From: Thermodesulfobacteriaceae bacterium
GTDB lineage: Bacteria; Desulfobacterota; Thermodesulfobacteria; Thermodesulfobacteriales; Thermodesulfobacteriaceae
Length of the DNA stretch: 64,000 bases
Reading direction: 5' to 3'
Assembly (NCBI GenBank): GCA_025062245.1
Contig: JANXAD010000002.1
Span: 1 to 64,000, forward strand
In this document: positions 31,183 through 42,952 of the stretch, in pieces
How positions within the stretch are numbered: the first letter of the stretch is position 1
Layout: every line of letters begins with the position of its first letter
Notes under the pieces: generated by a model
What the model saw: the letters and a program-made list of their open reading frames with translations, nothing else
What the model was told of the DNA's origin: nothing
Database searches by the model: none
Program-made: the position numbers and the translations under genes

Positions 31183-31252
31183 TTTTAAACCTCCTCTTTT
31201 TTAAAATTGGAAATTTTCCAAAATATAACACCTAAATAGGAAGTTTACAAGA

Positions 31253-31510
31253 AAATGTATGAGTCCACAGGTTTTGGGATTGAGGATTTGGGACTGTGCC
31301 CTGTTAAAGTTCTCTAAATCTTAAAACAACTTTTCCCCCCTATACTCTATAAAATCCTTCTTTAAGGTCTTTTTCTAAATCTTTACCTAACTTTAAGCCT
31401 AAAGAGAAGCCGGAAATCTCATACTTAACCTTTTAATCTTTTTAAGGAATAGATTCTTTTTAAGGACTTTTTATTTTTCCGAAGGAGATGGAACTTATGC
31501 AGAGGGCTTG
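31253..31510. mobile_element. IS relic A: internally deleted remnant of the transposase family seen at 47.7 and 59.3 kb
   Basis: ATGTATGAGTCCACAGG...GGGACTGTGCCCTGTTAAAGTTCTCTAAATCTTAAAACAACTTTTCCCCCCTATACTC matches relic B (reverse complement); the other end TTTTTCCGAAGGAGATGGAACTTATGCAG matches the end of relic C. Confidence 0.7.
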
Positions 31511-31526
31511 GAGGAAAAAAAGAATT

Positions 31527-33857
31527 TTATTTTAATTTTGAAATTCTGATTACTTCTAAAGGGTTAGCTAACTGAGTTTTATTTTTTAAAAACTTTAAAA
31601 TAGAAAAATTTTCTGAATTAGAAATTTTTAGAAGATAAACCTTAGAGTCTAATTTTTTAAACGAGAACTCTTGGTTAGAAAGCTCTTTAAAATTTAAAAT
31701 TTGTAAAGGATCAAAGATTTTATAAATTTCTTCTTTTTTTAGGGGTAATTGAGGCCTATTTGTGCTTACGGTAACCTTTTTTATTTTAAGTCCCGGATAA
31801 AGTTCTAATCCCATTAAGGTATTTTCTAAATCCTTCTTTCCTATAGCCAAAGCTATATACTCCCTTTCTGATTCTATCCCTACAGGGAGAGCCTTATCTA
31901 CTAAAATTTTAGGCTGGGGATGGAAACCTAAGGTATACACTAAAGGAAACTGCAAACGTTTTAAAATCAAAATAAAAAGTCTAATCACCTCTAATTGAGA
32001 AAGAAAGATAGCTTTATCCTTTTTGGTATAAAAAATTTCGTACCAAAATTCCTTTTCTTCTGTGGGAGGGTGAACCTTTAAAATAAAGGGTGTTTCCTTG
32101 GCAGAAGGGGCTAAAAGAGTTTTAATTTCCCTATTGCAGACTCCACAGTGATTACATTCTACTTTACAATCCTTAGTGATTTTTTCTTGATAGGCCTTTT
32201 CTCTTTCTTGAAGTAAAAACTCCTTAGAGACTCTTAAGTTTATATGGTCCCAGGGAAGAACCTCCTCAAGTTTTCTTTCCCTTAGGTAAGCTTCAAGATC
32301 TATTTTAAGTTCCCAGGCAACCTCTCTCCATACCATCAGGTTAAAAAAATCCTTCCAACTATTAAGTCTGGCTCCCCTTTGATAGGCCTTTTCAATAGAC
32401 ATCCTTAGACTTCTATCTCCTCTGGCTATAACTCCTTCTAAAAAACTTTGCTCTGGAGAATGATATTTAAAGACTTTTGAAGGAAGAAATTTTTTTAGAA
32501 AGGAAATTTTTTCATAGGTTTCTTTTAAAGAAATTTGTCTTTCCCATTGAAAGGGAGTTTGAGGTTTAGGAACAAAAGTAGAAACTGAAATTTTGATTTC
32601 AAGTTTGGGAAAGGTTTTTTTAAGTTCTTTATAAATATGAGCTATGCCTTTTAGGTCTTCCTCAGTTTCAGTAGGAAGGCCTATCATAAAATAAAGTTTA
32701 ACCCTTCTCCAACCCAATTTATAAGCTAATTCCAGGTCCTTCCAAAGATCTTCTACTTTTATATCTTTGTTAATCACTCTTCTTAATCTTTCTGTTCCGG
32801 CTTCAGGAGCGAGGGTTAAACCAGTTTTTCTACCAAGCTTTATAAACTCAAGAAGTTCTTCACTTAGACTTCCTACCCTTAAAGAAGGAAGAGAGAAGAA
32901 AAAGGTCCTCTGGTTTTCAGAATAAAAAGTTAATTTTAAAAGATTGATTAATTCCGTTAAACAGGAATAATCACAGGTAGAAAGGGACATAAGGGAGGCT
33001 TCAAAATATCCTGTTTCTTTAAAGTTTTGATAGAGTTCTTTTAAAATCATTTTAGGAGTCTTTTCTCTTAAGGGACGATAATAAATAGAGGCTTCACAAA
33101 ATCTACATCCTCTGGTGCATCCTCGCGAAATTTCCAAGGGAATCCGATCATGTGAAAGAGGAATAATAGGAATTCCAAAAAGATAAAAGTAATTTTTAGG
33201 GTTTAAGTTTGAAACTACCCTTTTTTTAACTGAATTTCTTATGGGGGGAACATAAACTCCTTCTATCTGAGTTAAGGCTTCCCATAGTTTTACTCTCTTT
33301 TGGCCTGAATTTTTCCACTCCTTTATCAGTTCCAAAACTTCAAAAATTACTTCTTCTCCATCTCCAATTATCATGGCATCAAAAAATTCAGCTACGGGTT
33401 CAGGATTTCCACAGCAAGGTCCACCTCCTAACACTATAGGGTCAAATTCCGTTCTTTGTTCAGCCCTCCAAGGAATTCCGCTTAAATCTAAAATATTTAA
33501 AATTTCTGTTGCTAAAAGTTCATAGGCATAACTTATTCCTAGGAGATCAAATTCTCTTAAAGGTTTTCTATAGTTAAGGCTTAAAAGAGGAATTTTTGAA
33601 GTTTTTAGTTCTTTTTCAAAGTCAGGAGCTACTGCAAAACAGAGGTCTGCAAGGTAATCGGAAGATTGGTTAACTAAGGAACTTAAAATAATTATCCCTA
33701 AGTGGGAACGCCCTATTTCATAAAGATCTGGATAGCAAAAACAAACTTTTAACTTAGTTTTTTCCCAGTCCTTTTTTAGAAAAAAGGGTTCTTCTCCTAA
33801 ATATCTTGAAGGCTTACGAACCTTTATTAAAATGTCATAGGGATAATCCTTTTCCAT
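31527..33857 (-). CDS. Radical SAM protein (TIGR03960-like) fused to a DUF2344 domain
   Basis: ISRGCTRGCRFCEASIYYRPLREK with CxxxCxxC; TLAPEAGTERLRRVINKDI; C-terminal YTKKDKAIFLSQLEVIRLFILILKRLQFPLVYTLGFHPQPKI. Confidence 0.9.
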   Translation of the reverse strand: MEKDYPYDILIKVRKPSRYLGEEPFFLKKDWEKTKLKVCFCYPDLYEIGRSHLGIIILSSLVNQSSDYLADLCFAVAPDFEKELKTSKIPLLSLNYRKPLREFDLLGISYAYELLATEILNILDLSGIPWRAEQRTEFDPIVLGGGPCCGNPEPVAEFFDAMIIGDGEEVIFEVLELIKEWKNSGQKRVKLWEALTQIEGVYVPPIRNSVKKRVVSNLNPKNYFYLFGIPIIPLSHDRIPLEISRGCTRGCRFCEASIYYRPLREKTPKMILKELYQNFKETGYFEASLMSLSTCDYSCLTELINLLKLTFYSENQRTFFFSLPSLRVGSLSEELLEFIKLGRKTGLTLAPEAGTERLRRVINKDIKVEDLWKDLELAYKLGWRRVKLYFMIGLPTETEEDLKGIAHIYKELKKTFPKLEIKISVSTFVPKPQTPFQWERQISLKETYEKISFLKKFLPSKVFKYHSPEQSFLEGVIARGDRSLRMSIEKAYQRGARLNSWKDFFNLMVWREVAWELKIDLEAYLRERKLEEVLPWDHINLRVSKEFLLQEREKAYQEKITKDCKVECNHCGVCNREIKTLLAPSAKETPFILKVHPPTEEKEFWYEIFYTKKDKAIFLSQLEVIRLFILILKRLQFPLVYTLGFHPQPKILVDKALPVGIESEREYIALAIGKKDLENTLMGLELYPGLKIKKVTVSTNRPQLPLKKEEIYKIFDPLQILNFKELSNQEFSFKKLDSKVYLLKISNSENFSILKFLKNKTQLANPLEVIRISKLK

Positions 33858-33874
33858 GTTTTAAAATTTAATAC

Positions 33875-34543
33875 ATGTTTTACTTTTTAGGAATAGACTT
33901 AGCTGGGAGTAAAAATACTTGGGCAGTAAGTTTGGAGAAAGGAGAAAAGGGCTTAGCTCTTACACCAGTATTATCTTTAAAAAATTCTTCTTCTCCCAGT
34001 GTTATAACAGATTTGTTTGAAATTCTCTCTTTTTGTATGAAAAATAAAGTATTATCTGTAGCTATAGATGCACCTTTAAGTTTTTCCCTTTCTAATTCAA
34101 CTGGTTTTAGGCTTTCAGATAGAAAGCTTAAGGAGCTTCTTCCTAAGAAAGCTAAAAATTGGGTAGTATCCTATCATGCTCTTATGGGTGTTCCTATTAG
34201 AGCGCTTCTTTTAGCTCAAGAAATTTCTCCTTACTGTGGAGCTATTCTTGAGACCCATCCTCGAGCATGTTTTTACTTGGCCTTGCCTGAAGATAAAAAA
34301 TATTTAGCCTTCGAGTACAAGAAAAGAAATTTAAATGAGGAAGAAGAAAAATTTTTACTTAAGTTTTTTTTAGAAAAGTTTAAACTTAAAATTTCTTTCC
34401 CTTTTTCCTTTAAGGAGGGTATAATAGATGCTATTTTTTGTGCTTTAGTAGCTAATTTCTATTTTTCTTCTCCAGAAAGATTACTCTTTTTACCTTCCGA
34501 AGAGGGATTGAAAGGATTTGGACCTTTTGTTTTACTCTTTTAA
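33875..34543 (+). CDS. DUF429-family protein
   Basis: FLGIDLAGSKNTWAVSLEKG and AIDAPLSF; ETHPRACF. Confidence 0.65.
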   Translation: MFYFLGIDLAGSKNTWAVSLEKGEKGLALTPVLSLKNSSSPSVITDLFEILSFCMKNKVLSVAIDAPLSFSLSNSTGFRLSDRKLKELLPKKAKNWVVSYHALMGVPIRALLLAQEISPYCGAILETHPRACFYLALPEDKKYLAFEYKKRNLNEEEEKFLLKFFLEKFKLKISFPFSFKEGIIDAIFCALVANFYFSSPERLLFLPSEEGLKGFGPFVLLF

Positions 34544-34567
34544 TTTTTAAAAGCTGTTTTAAAATGA

Positions 34568-36271
<1,704 letters not shown>

Positions 36272-36291
<20 letters not shown>

Positions 36292-36778
36292 AGAGATGTA
36301 TTTTTTGCAATTTTAAGAAATTTTGATAATTTTGGTAAAGTTCTCTTAGAGAAAGCTTAAATAAAGGGTGGATCCAATTTTCTGCAATTTCCAAAGAGGG
36401 CATCATCACAAAGGCTCTCAAATGGGCTTTAGGATGGGGGATTTTTAGAAAATTTTCATGGATAACATTTTTTTCATAAAGAATAATATCTATATCGATA
36501 AAACGATCTTCGTAGAGGTGATTAGTTCTTTTCTGTCTTCCCAGAAGGAATTCAATTTTTTTAATTTCTAAAAGAAGAGCCCAGGGAGAAAGGGAGGTTT
36601 TTATGATAAGTGAAAAATTGAGAAAATAATTAGAACTTTTGTATTCCATAGGTGGGCTTTCATAGAGATGGGAGATTTTTTCTATTTTTAAGGGAAGTTT
36701 ATTTAGTAAAAAAAGAGCCCTCTTTAAAAAGGCTTCTCTTTCTCCTAAATTACTACCTAAATTTAATAAGGCTTTTTT
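36272..36778 (-). CDS. folK: 2-amino-4-hydroxy-6-hydroxymethyldihydropteridine pyrophosphokinase; N-terminus extends beyond the listed ATG at 36649, start codon unclear
   Basis: In-frame upstream translation KKALLNLGSNLGEREAFLKRALFLLNKLPLKIEKISHLYESPP joins MEYKSSNYFLNFSLIIKT...DRFIDIDIILY...IPHPKAHLRAFVMMPS. Confidence 0.85.
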
Positions 36779-37935
36779 TAAAGTTTCAGGGTAGAAATTC
36801 TCTGGAGAGCCTTTTTTAATTTTTCCTCCTCAACAGTTAAGGCTATTCTAAAATAGCCCTCTCCATACTTACCAAATCCTACCCCAGGGGTTACTACTAT
36901 TCCCGTTTCATTTAAAAGCTTTTTGCAAAATTCTTGAGAAGAATAATTTTCAGGTGTTTTTACCCATAAATAAAAGGTGGCTGAAGGAATCTTAAATTTA
37001 AAGCCTAATTTCTTAAGTTCTTCAGTTAAAAAGTCTCTTCTTTTTTTAAAAGTCATTCTTATAGATGGGGTTAGGCTTTCTAAATTTTCTAAGGCAAAGG
37101 CTCCAGCTTCTTGAAGGGCTGTAAAGACTCCAGAGTCTACATTATTTTTAACCTTAGCTAAAGCAGAAATTAGAAAGCTATTTCCTATAGCAAAGCCAAT
37201 TCTCCAACCAGTCATACAAAAAGTTTTAGATAGGCTGTGAAATTCTATAGCTCTCTCTTTAGCTTCATCTATTTCAAGAATACTTGGGGGAGGAGTTTCA
37301 AAGTATATTTCCACATAAGCAGCGTCATGAGCTACAATAAAATTATATTTTTTAGCTAATTTTATAACTTCTTTAAAAAATTCCTTAGAAGCTGAGGAGG
37401 TAGTAGGATTGTTAGGATAATTGAGCCATAAAATTTTAGTTTTTTGCAAAATATTGGAAGGAATACTTCCTAAATCAGGTAAAAATTCCCTTTCCCAAGT
37501 AAGGGGTAAATAATAGGGTATTCCATCTGTAAGAAGCGTTCCAAGATGATAAACAGGATAGGCTGGATCAGGGCATAAAACTATATCTTCAGGATTGACA
37601 AAAGCTATAGGAAAGTGGGCTATACCCTCTTTAGAACCTATAAGAGCTAAAACCTCAGTTTCTGGATCTAAGGTAATTCCAAACCTTTTTTTTATATAGT
37701 TAGCACAGGCTTTTCTATAAAAAAGACTTCCTGCATTTGAAGGATAACGATGGTGGGAGGGCTTTTCTAAAGCCTTTTTAGCAACTTCTACAATTTCTAA
37801 AGGAGTTGGCAAATCTGGATCTCCGATACCTAAATCAATAACTTCTACTCCTTCTTGAATTTTTTCTTGTTTAAGTTTGTCTAATTCTACGAATAGATAG
37901 GGAGGAATTTTTTTTAATCTTTCAGAGAGCTCCAT
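36778..37935 (-). CDS. dapL: LL-diaminopimelate aminotransferase-like class I aminotransferase
   Basis: RLKKIPPYLFVELDKLKQEKIQEGVEVIDLGIGDPDLPTP; SLSKTFCMTGWRIGFAIGN. Confidence 0.85.
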   Translation of the reverse strand: MELSERLKKIPPYLFVELDKLKQEKIQEGVEVIDLGIGDPDLPTPLEIVEVAKKALEKPSHHRYPSNAGSLFYRKACANYIKKRFGITLDPETEVLALIGSKEGIAHFPIAFVNPEDIVLCPDPAYPVYHLGTLLTDGIPYYLPLTWEREFLPDLGSIPSNILQKTKILWLNYPNNPTTSSASKEFFKEVIKLAKKYNFIVAHDAAYVEIYFETPPPSILEIDEAKERAIEFHSLSKTFCMTGWRIGFAIGNSFLISALAKVKNNVDSGVFTALQEAGAFALENLESLTPSIRMTFKKRRDFLTEELKKLGFKFKIPSATFYLWVKTPENYSSQEFCKKLLNETGIVVTPGVGFGKYGEGYFRIALTVEEEKLKKALQRISTLKL

Positions 37936-37947
37936 ATTTTTTCTCCT

Positions 37948-39057
37948 TTATCTTTCTCTTTTTCCTTCTATGAATTCTTGAACCATCTTTTTAGCTATAT
38001 AATCGGGAAATTGTTGGGGGGGGTGTTTCATAGTATAGGCTGAAATAGAAATAAGAGGTCCTCCTATGCCACGATCTTTAGCAAGTTTTACACATCTTAT
38101 GGCATCAATAGCTGAACCAGCTGAGTTAGGAGAATCTTCAACTTCCAGTCTTACTTCTAAAGAAAAAGGTACTCCACCAAAATGCTCCCCTTCTAATCTT
38201 ATATAGGCTACCTTACGGTCCTTTAACCAAGGCACCCAATCCGAAGGTCCTATGTGAATATTTTCCCCTCCTATATCATAGGGAAGTAAACTGGTTACAG
38301 CTTCGGTTTTAGAAATTTTTTTAGTTTTTAAGCGATTTCTTTCTAACATATTTAGAAAATCGGTATTTCCTCCAAAATTAAGCTGATAGCTTCTTTTTAA
38401 AGGGATACCTCTATCTACAAATAATTGAACTAAAGCTCTGTGTAGTATAGTGGCTCCTAATTGAGATTTGATATCATCTCCCACTACAGGGATATGGTTC
38501 TTTTCAAATTTTTGAGCCCATTCTGGATCAGACACAATGAAAGTAGGCATAGCATTGACAAATCCAACTCCTGCTCTTAAACAAGCTTCAGCATAAAAAC
38601 GTGCAGCTTCCTCAGCTCCTACTGGAACATAATTAATCAAAACATCAGCTTGGGTTTCCTTTAAAACAGCAATCACATCCTCTAATTCATCTTCTTTCTC
38701 CGGAGAGATAACAAAGGTTTTATCCTCTGGAAATCGAGTCATATGAGAAGCTACCCCATCTAAAACCTTTCCCTTTCTAACTTTTACTCCTAAATAGGGT
38801 ACTTCTTTATAAAAAATAGTTGTGCAATTAGGGGGATTGAAAATAGCTTCCGAAAGATCCTTTCCCACCTTTCGAACATCAATATCCCAAGCAGCAACTA
38901 ATTCAATGTCATAGGGCTTATACCCTCCCACCTCAGGTAACATGATTCCTTCTATATTTTGAAGGTCCCCTTTTTCCTTATAGTAAAAGATTCCCTGGAC
39001 TAAAGAGCTGGCACAATTTCCTACTCCCACTATAGCTAACCGGACCCTTTTAGACAT
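37948..39057 (-). CDS. ino1: Myo-inositol-1-phosphate synthase
   Basis: RLAIVGVGNCASSLVQGI, NYVPVGAEEAARFYAEACL, GDDIKSQLGATILHRALVQLF, NFGGNTDFLNM. Confidence 0.93.
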   Translation of the reverse strand: MSKRVRLAIVGVGNCASSLVQGIFYYKEKGDLQNIEGIMLPEVGGYKPYDIELVAAWDIDVRKVGKDLSEAIFNPPNCTTIFYKEVPYLGVKVRKGKVLDGVASHMTRFPEDKTFVISPEKEDELEDVIAVLKETQADVLINYVPVGAEEAARFYAEACLRAGVGFVNAMPTFIVSDPEWAQKFEKNHIPVVGDDIKSQLGATILHRALVQLFVDRGIPLKRSYQLNFGGNTDFLNMLERNRLKTKKISKTEAVTSLLPYDIGGENIHIGPSDWVPWLKDRKVAYIRLEGEHFGGVPFSLEVRLEVEDSPNSAGSAIDAIRCVKLAKDRGIGGPLISISAYTMKHPPQQFPDYIAKKMVQEFIEGKRER

Positions 39058-39116
39058 ATCTACCCCCTTTAAAATATCCCTTTAAACTTACCATAAAACT
39101 TTTTATTATCAATTAA

Positions 39117-41555
39117 TTAAGATTGGAAAATTATTTTAGGTTCCTTAAATTTTATTACCAGAGCCCCTGTTACATACTCCTCAGGTAAAAGACTAATAAT
39201 TCTTACTCCTTTAGTAGCTCTTCCTTGAGAGGGAATTTCCTCCTCCTTCATTCTTATAACCTTACCTGAGCTTGCAAAAATAATAACTTCATCCTCAGGA
39301 AGTAAAATTAAACTACCTGCTAAAACTCCTGTCTTTTCATTTAGTTGATGAGCTATTAAACCTTTGCCTGCTCTTCCCTGAATTCTAAATTCTGTAAGAG
39401 GCGTTTTTTTACCATATCCCTTAGTGGTAATAGTAAATAGATTTCCTTCCTCTTCAGTTTTTAATAAATTTAAAACCCTATCTTCATGGTCTAATTTTAT
39501 TCCCATAACTCCTTCTGAGGTTCTTTTCGTGCTTTTTAAGGCTTCCTCTTTAAGATGAAGAGCTAAACCCTTTTTAGTTACAATAATCAAAGAGTCTTTA
39601 CCTGAAGTAAGAACTCCTCCCTTTAGATAGTCTTCTTTCCTCAGAGTAATTACTAAAAGTCCGTTCCTTTTCAAATTTTTAAATTCTTCCACTTCCATTT
39701 TTTTGATTACACCCTGAGCAGTAATTAGAATAAGAAATCCCTTTTCAGCAACTGGAAGTAAAAAGGCTAAATTTTCTTCTATGTAGGGAACTATATTTTT
39801 AATATGGGTCCCTTTAGAACTTTTACTAAAGTAGGGTATTTTTTGTAAATCTAAGGGATAAACCTTTCCCTTTTCAGTAAAAATCCATAAATTCTGGTTG
39901 GAGCTAACTTGAATAGCTGTTTTTAGTCTTTCTTCTAAGGTGAAAGCTAAACTTCCTTTGCCTCCTCGTTTTTGAGGAGAAAATAGGCTTAGTGAAAGCT
40001 TTCTTATGTAGTTCTCTTCACTTACTAAAATTAAAACTTCCTGATAAGGAAGTTTTTCTTCTGAGATAACAATTTCATCATCCTTTTCAAGAATTTGAGT
40101 TTTTCTTTTATCTCCAAATTTTTCTTTGATTTCCTTAAGTTCTTCTTCTATAACTGTAATTAAGGTTGGCTCGTGGGAAAGAATTTTTTCATAATAACTA
40201 ATAGCTCTTTTTAATTCTTCATATTCTAAAAAGATTTTTTCTCTCTCTAAAGCTGTAAGTCTTTGAAGTCTTAAATTGAGAATTTCTTGAGCTTGAATTT
40301 CGGTAAAGTTAAATTTTTTAATTAATTTTTCTTGAGCATCCTTAGGACTTTGAGCTTTTTTAATAAGTTCAATGATTTCATCTATGTGAGACAGGGCTTT
40401 AAGGAAACCTTCTAAAATATGGACTCTTTCTTTAGCTTTTTTTAGTTCATAATGGGTTCTTCTTAAGATAACCGTTTTTCTCCAGTTTAAAAAATGTTGC
40501 AGAAGGTCTTTTAAAGTTAGAATTTCTGGTTTTCCGTGAACCAAAGCTAACATAATAATACCAAAGGTAGTTTCTAAAGGAGTTAATTGATAGATTTTTT
40601 GAACTAAACTATGAGGAGCAGAAGTCCACTCTTTTTTAACTTCTACTACTATTCTAATTCCTTCTTTATCTGATTCATCTCTTACTTCAGAAAGACCCTC
40701 TATTTTTTTATTTTTTATTAGTTCAGCTATCTTTTCTACTATTTTGGCTTTACTCACTTGATAGGGAAGTTCAGTAAAAACAATTTTTAACCTATCTCGT
40801 TCTTTCTCCAACTTATATTTAGCTCTAAGTTTTATTAAACCTTTGCCTGAGGTGTAAGCTTTTTTAATTCCATCTATGCCTATTATATAAGCACCGGTAG
40901 GGAAATCTGGTCCTTTTATAAAGTTCATTAAATCTTCGTTAGATAAATTTGGGTCTTTTAAAAGAGCTAAAAGAGCTTCTATTACCTCTGAAAGGTTATG
41001 AGGAGGAATATTAGTTGCCATTCCCACTGCAATGCCTGAAGAACCATTGATAATAAGGTTAGGAATTTTGGAAGGTAATACTATAGGTTCTTTTAAAGTG
41101 TTGTCGTAGTTAGGCATAAACTCTACGGTTTCCTTTTCTATATCAGCTAAGAGTTCGTGAGCTATACGAGCCAGTCTTACTTCCGTATACCTCATAGCCG
41201 CAGGAGCATCCCCATCTACAGAACCAAAATTTCCTTGTCCATCAATGAGGGGATATCTCATAGTAAAATCTTGAGCCAGTCTTACTATAGCTTCATATAC
41301 CGGAAGATCTCCATGGGGATGATATTTTCCGATTACTTCTCCTACAATTCTGGCACTCTTTTTATAAGGTTTATTCCAATCATTTCCCATTTCATACATG
41401 GCATAAAGAATTCTCCTTTGAACTGGCTTTAGCCCATCCCTTACATCAGGTAAAGCCCTTCCTACAATCACACTCATAGCATAATTGAGATAGGACTCCT
41501 TAAGTTCTTCCTCTAAGGGAACTACAATGAGTTCACCCATAAATTTAAAGGGCAC
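39117..41555 (-). CDS. gyrA: DNA gyrase subunit A
   Basis: [73 protein letters not shown]. Confidence 0.97.
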   Translation of the reverse strand: MPFKFMGELIVVPLEEELKESYLNYAMSVIVGRALPDVRDGLKPVQRRILYAMYEMGNDWNKPYKKSARIVGEVIGKYHPHGDLPVYEAIVRLAQDFTMRYPLIDGQGNFGSVDGDAPAAMRYTEVRLARIAHELLADIEKETVEFMPNYDNTLKEPIVLPSKIPNLIINGSSGIAVGMATNIPPHNLSEVIEALLALLKDPNLSNEDLMNFIKGPDFPTGAYIIGIDGIKKAYTSGKGLIKLRAKYKLEKERDRLKIVFTELPYQVSKAKIVEKIAELIKNKKIEGLSEVRDESDKEGIRIVVEVKKEWTSAPHSLVQKIYQLTPLETTFGIIMLALVHGKPEILTLKDLLQHFLNWRKTVILRRTHYELKKAKERVHILEGFLKALSHIDEIIELIKKAQSPKDAQEKLIKKFNFTEIQAQEILNLRLQRLTALEREKIFLEYEELKRAISYYEKILSHEPTLITVIEEELKEIKEKFGDKRKTQILEKDDEIVISEEKLPYQEVLILVSEENYIRKLSLSLFSPQKRGGKGSLAFTLEERLKTAIQVSSNQNLWIFTEKGKVYPLDLQKIPYFSKSSKGTHIKNIVPYIEENLAFLLPVAEKGFLILITAQGVIKKMEVEEFKNLKRNGLLVITLRKEDYLKGGVLTSGKDSLIIVTKKGLALHLKEEALKSTKRTSEGVMGIKLDHEDRVLNLLKTEEEGNLFTITTKGYGKKTPLTEFRIQGRAGKGLIAHQLNEKTGVLAGSLILLPEDEVIIFASSGKVIRMKEEEIPSQGRATKGVRIISLLPEEYVTGALVIKFKEPKIIFQS

Positions 41556-42285
41556 CTCCTCTTTTAAACTCTGTCTTTAAAAGTTCTAATCCTTCGGTAA
41601 TTTGCTCCCTTACTATTAAGGAAAGTTTGTCCTTTTCTTTAAAAGTAAAAGAGGAAGTTTCTATAGGTTCACCTATAAAAACCTTAACTTCCTTTTGAGA
41701 AGTTTTAAACCAAATCTTACCCTTGGGTAAAATTTTAATAGTTCCCCAAATAGCTAAAGGAACCACCTTAGATTTTGTCTTTAAAGGAATTAAAAATCCT
41801 CCCAATTTAAAGGGTAAAAGTTCTCCGGTTTTAGAACGGGTTCCCTCTGGAAAAATAATAAGGGAATAGCCTTTCTTAAAGGTTTCTATGCAGGCTAAAA
41901 TACTTTTTAAACCATCCTTAGGGTCCTTTCTTTCTACAGGAAGATATCCTAAAGCTTTTATAGCCCACCCAAAAAAGGGAATGTTAAATAAACTTCTCTT
42001 GGCTAAGAACCTAATTTGATAGGGTTTTAGCACCTTTTCTAAAACGGGTATATCAAGTTGACTCTGATGATTGACCATGAAAATATACCTTTCTTTATCT
42101 GAAAGTTGAGTTTTAGAAAACACCTTTATTTTTACTCCTAAGAGAAAGAGTAAAACCTCACACCAAAAAGTGGCTATAAAATGCCTACGGGTTATGATAG
42201 CTAATAGGCTAAGAGGAGGAACAGTAATAATTACAAAGAGGTAAACTAAGAGATTTCTTATAATTTCCTCTATTTTTAAAAACAT
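41545..42285 (-). CDS. plsC: 1-acylglycerol-3-phosphate acyltransferase
   Basis: [12 protein letters not shown] and [22 protein letters not shown]. Confidence 0.9.
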   Translation of the reverse strand: MFLKIEEIIRNLLVYLFVIITVPPLSLLAIITRRHFIATFWCEVLLFLLGVKIKVFSKTQLSDKERYIFMVNHQSQLDIPVLEKVLKPYQIRFLAKRSLFNIPFFGWAIKALGYLPVERKDPKDGLKSILACIETFKKGYSLIIFPEGTRSKTGELLPFKLGGFLIPLKTKSKVVPLAIWGTIKILPKGKIWFKTSQKEVKVFIGEPIETSSFTFKEKDKLSLIVREQITEGLELLKTEFKRGGAL

Positions 42286-42289
42286 CCTT

Positions 42290-42952
42290 TCAATAAAGGG
42301 TTAAAAAGTTTCTAAGAATTAAGATTCCCTCTGGCAAATCATCTCTTTTAAAATCCCACTCTAAAGGGGGTTTATTCCATTTTTTCCAGGCAGAAAGAGA
42401 AGTTCCTATAGATTCAGGATGAAACTGTACTCCTTCTAAGGGATGGTATTTATGTTTTATAGCCATAATCTCTCCGTCTTCTGCTAAAGCCGTGATTTCA
42501 AATTCCGAAGATAAAGTTTTTATATCTATAGCTAAGGAATGGTAACGCATTCCATAAAAGGGATTGGGAAGATTAGTGAAAACCCCTTTACCTGTATGGG
42601 AGATAAGAGAAACCTTTCCGTGCATAAGCCTTTTAGCTCTTACTATTTCTGCAGAAAAAGCTTGCCCGATACATTGATGTCCTAAACAAACTCCTAAGAT
42701 AGGAATTTTTCCTGAGAAATATTTAATAACTTCTACAGAGATACCAGCTTCCTTAGGAGTACAAGGACCGGGAGAAATAATGATATGGGTTGGATGAAGG
42801 TTTTCTATATGTTTTACACTTAGAGCATCGTTTCTAAAAACTAAGATCTCTCCTTCCCACAATTTTTGAATCATAACTCCTACTAACTGAACCAAATTAT
42901 AAGTAAAAGAGTCATAATTATCTATAACTAAGACCTTTTTTGTTTTTTTCAT
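42290..42952 (-). CDS. trpG: Anthranilate/aminodeoxychorismate synthase glutamine amidotransferase
   Basis: VIDNYDSFTYNLVQ, ISPGPCTPKEAG, ILGVCLGHQCIGQAF, VQFHPESIGT. Confidence 0.93.
   Translation of the reverse strand: MKKTKKVLVIDNYDSFTYNLVQLVGVMIQKLWEGEILVFRNDALSVKHIENLHPTHIIISPGPCTPKEAGISVEVIKYFSGKIPILGVCLGHQCIGQAFSAEIVRAKRLMHGKVSLISHTGKGVFTNLPNPFYGMRYHSLAIDIKTLSSEFEITALAEDGEIMAIKHKYHPLEGVQFHPESIGTSLSAWKKWNKPPLEWDFKRDDLPEGILILRNFLTLY

Noticed and set aside
41157-41432. Plus-strand ORF inside gyrA
   Set aside because: Shadow of the conserved gyrA N-terminus.
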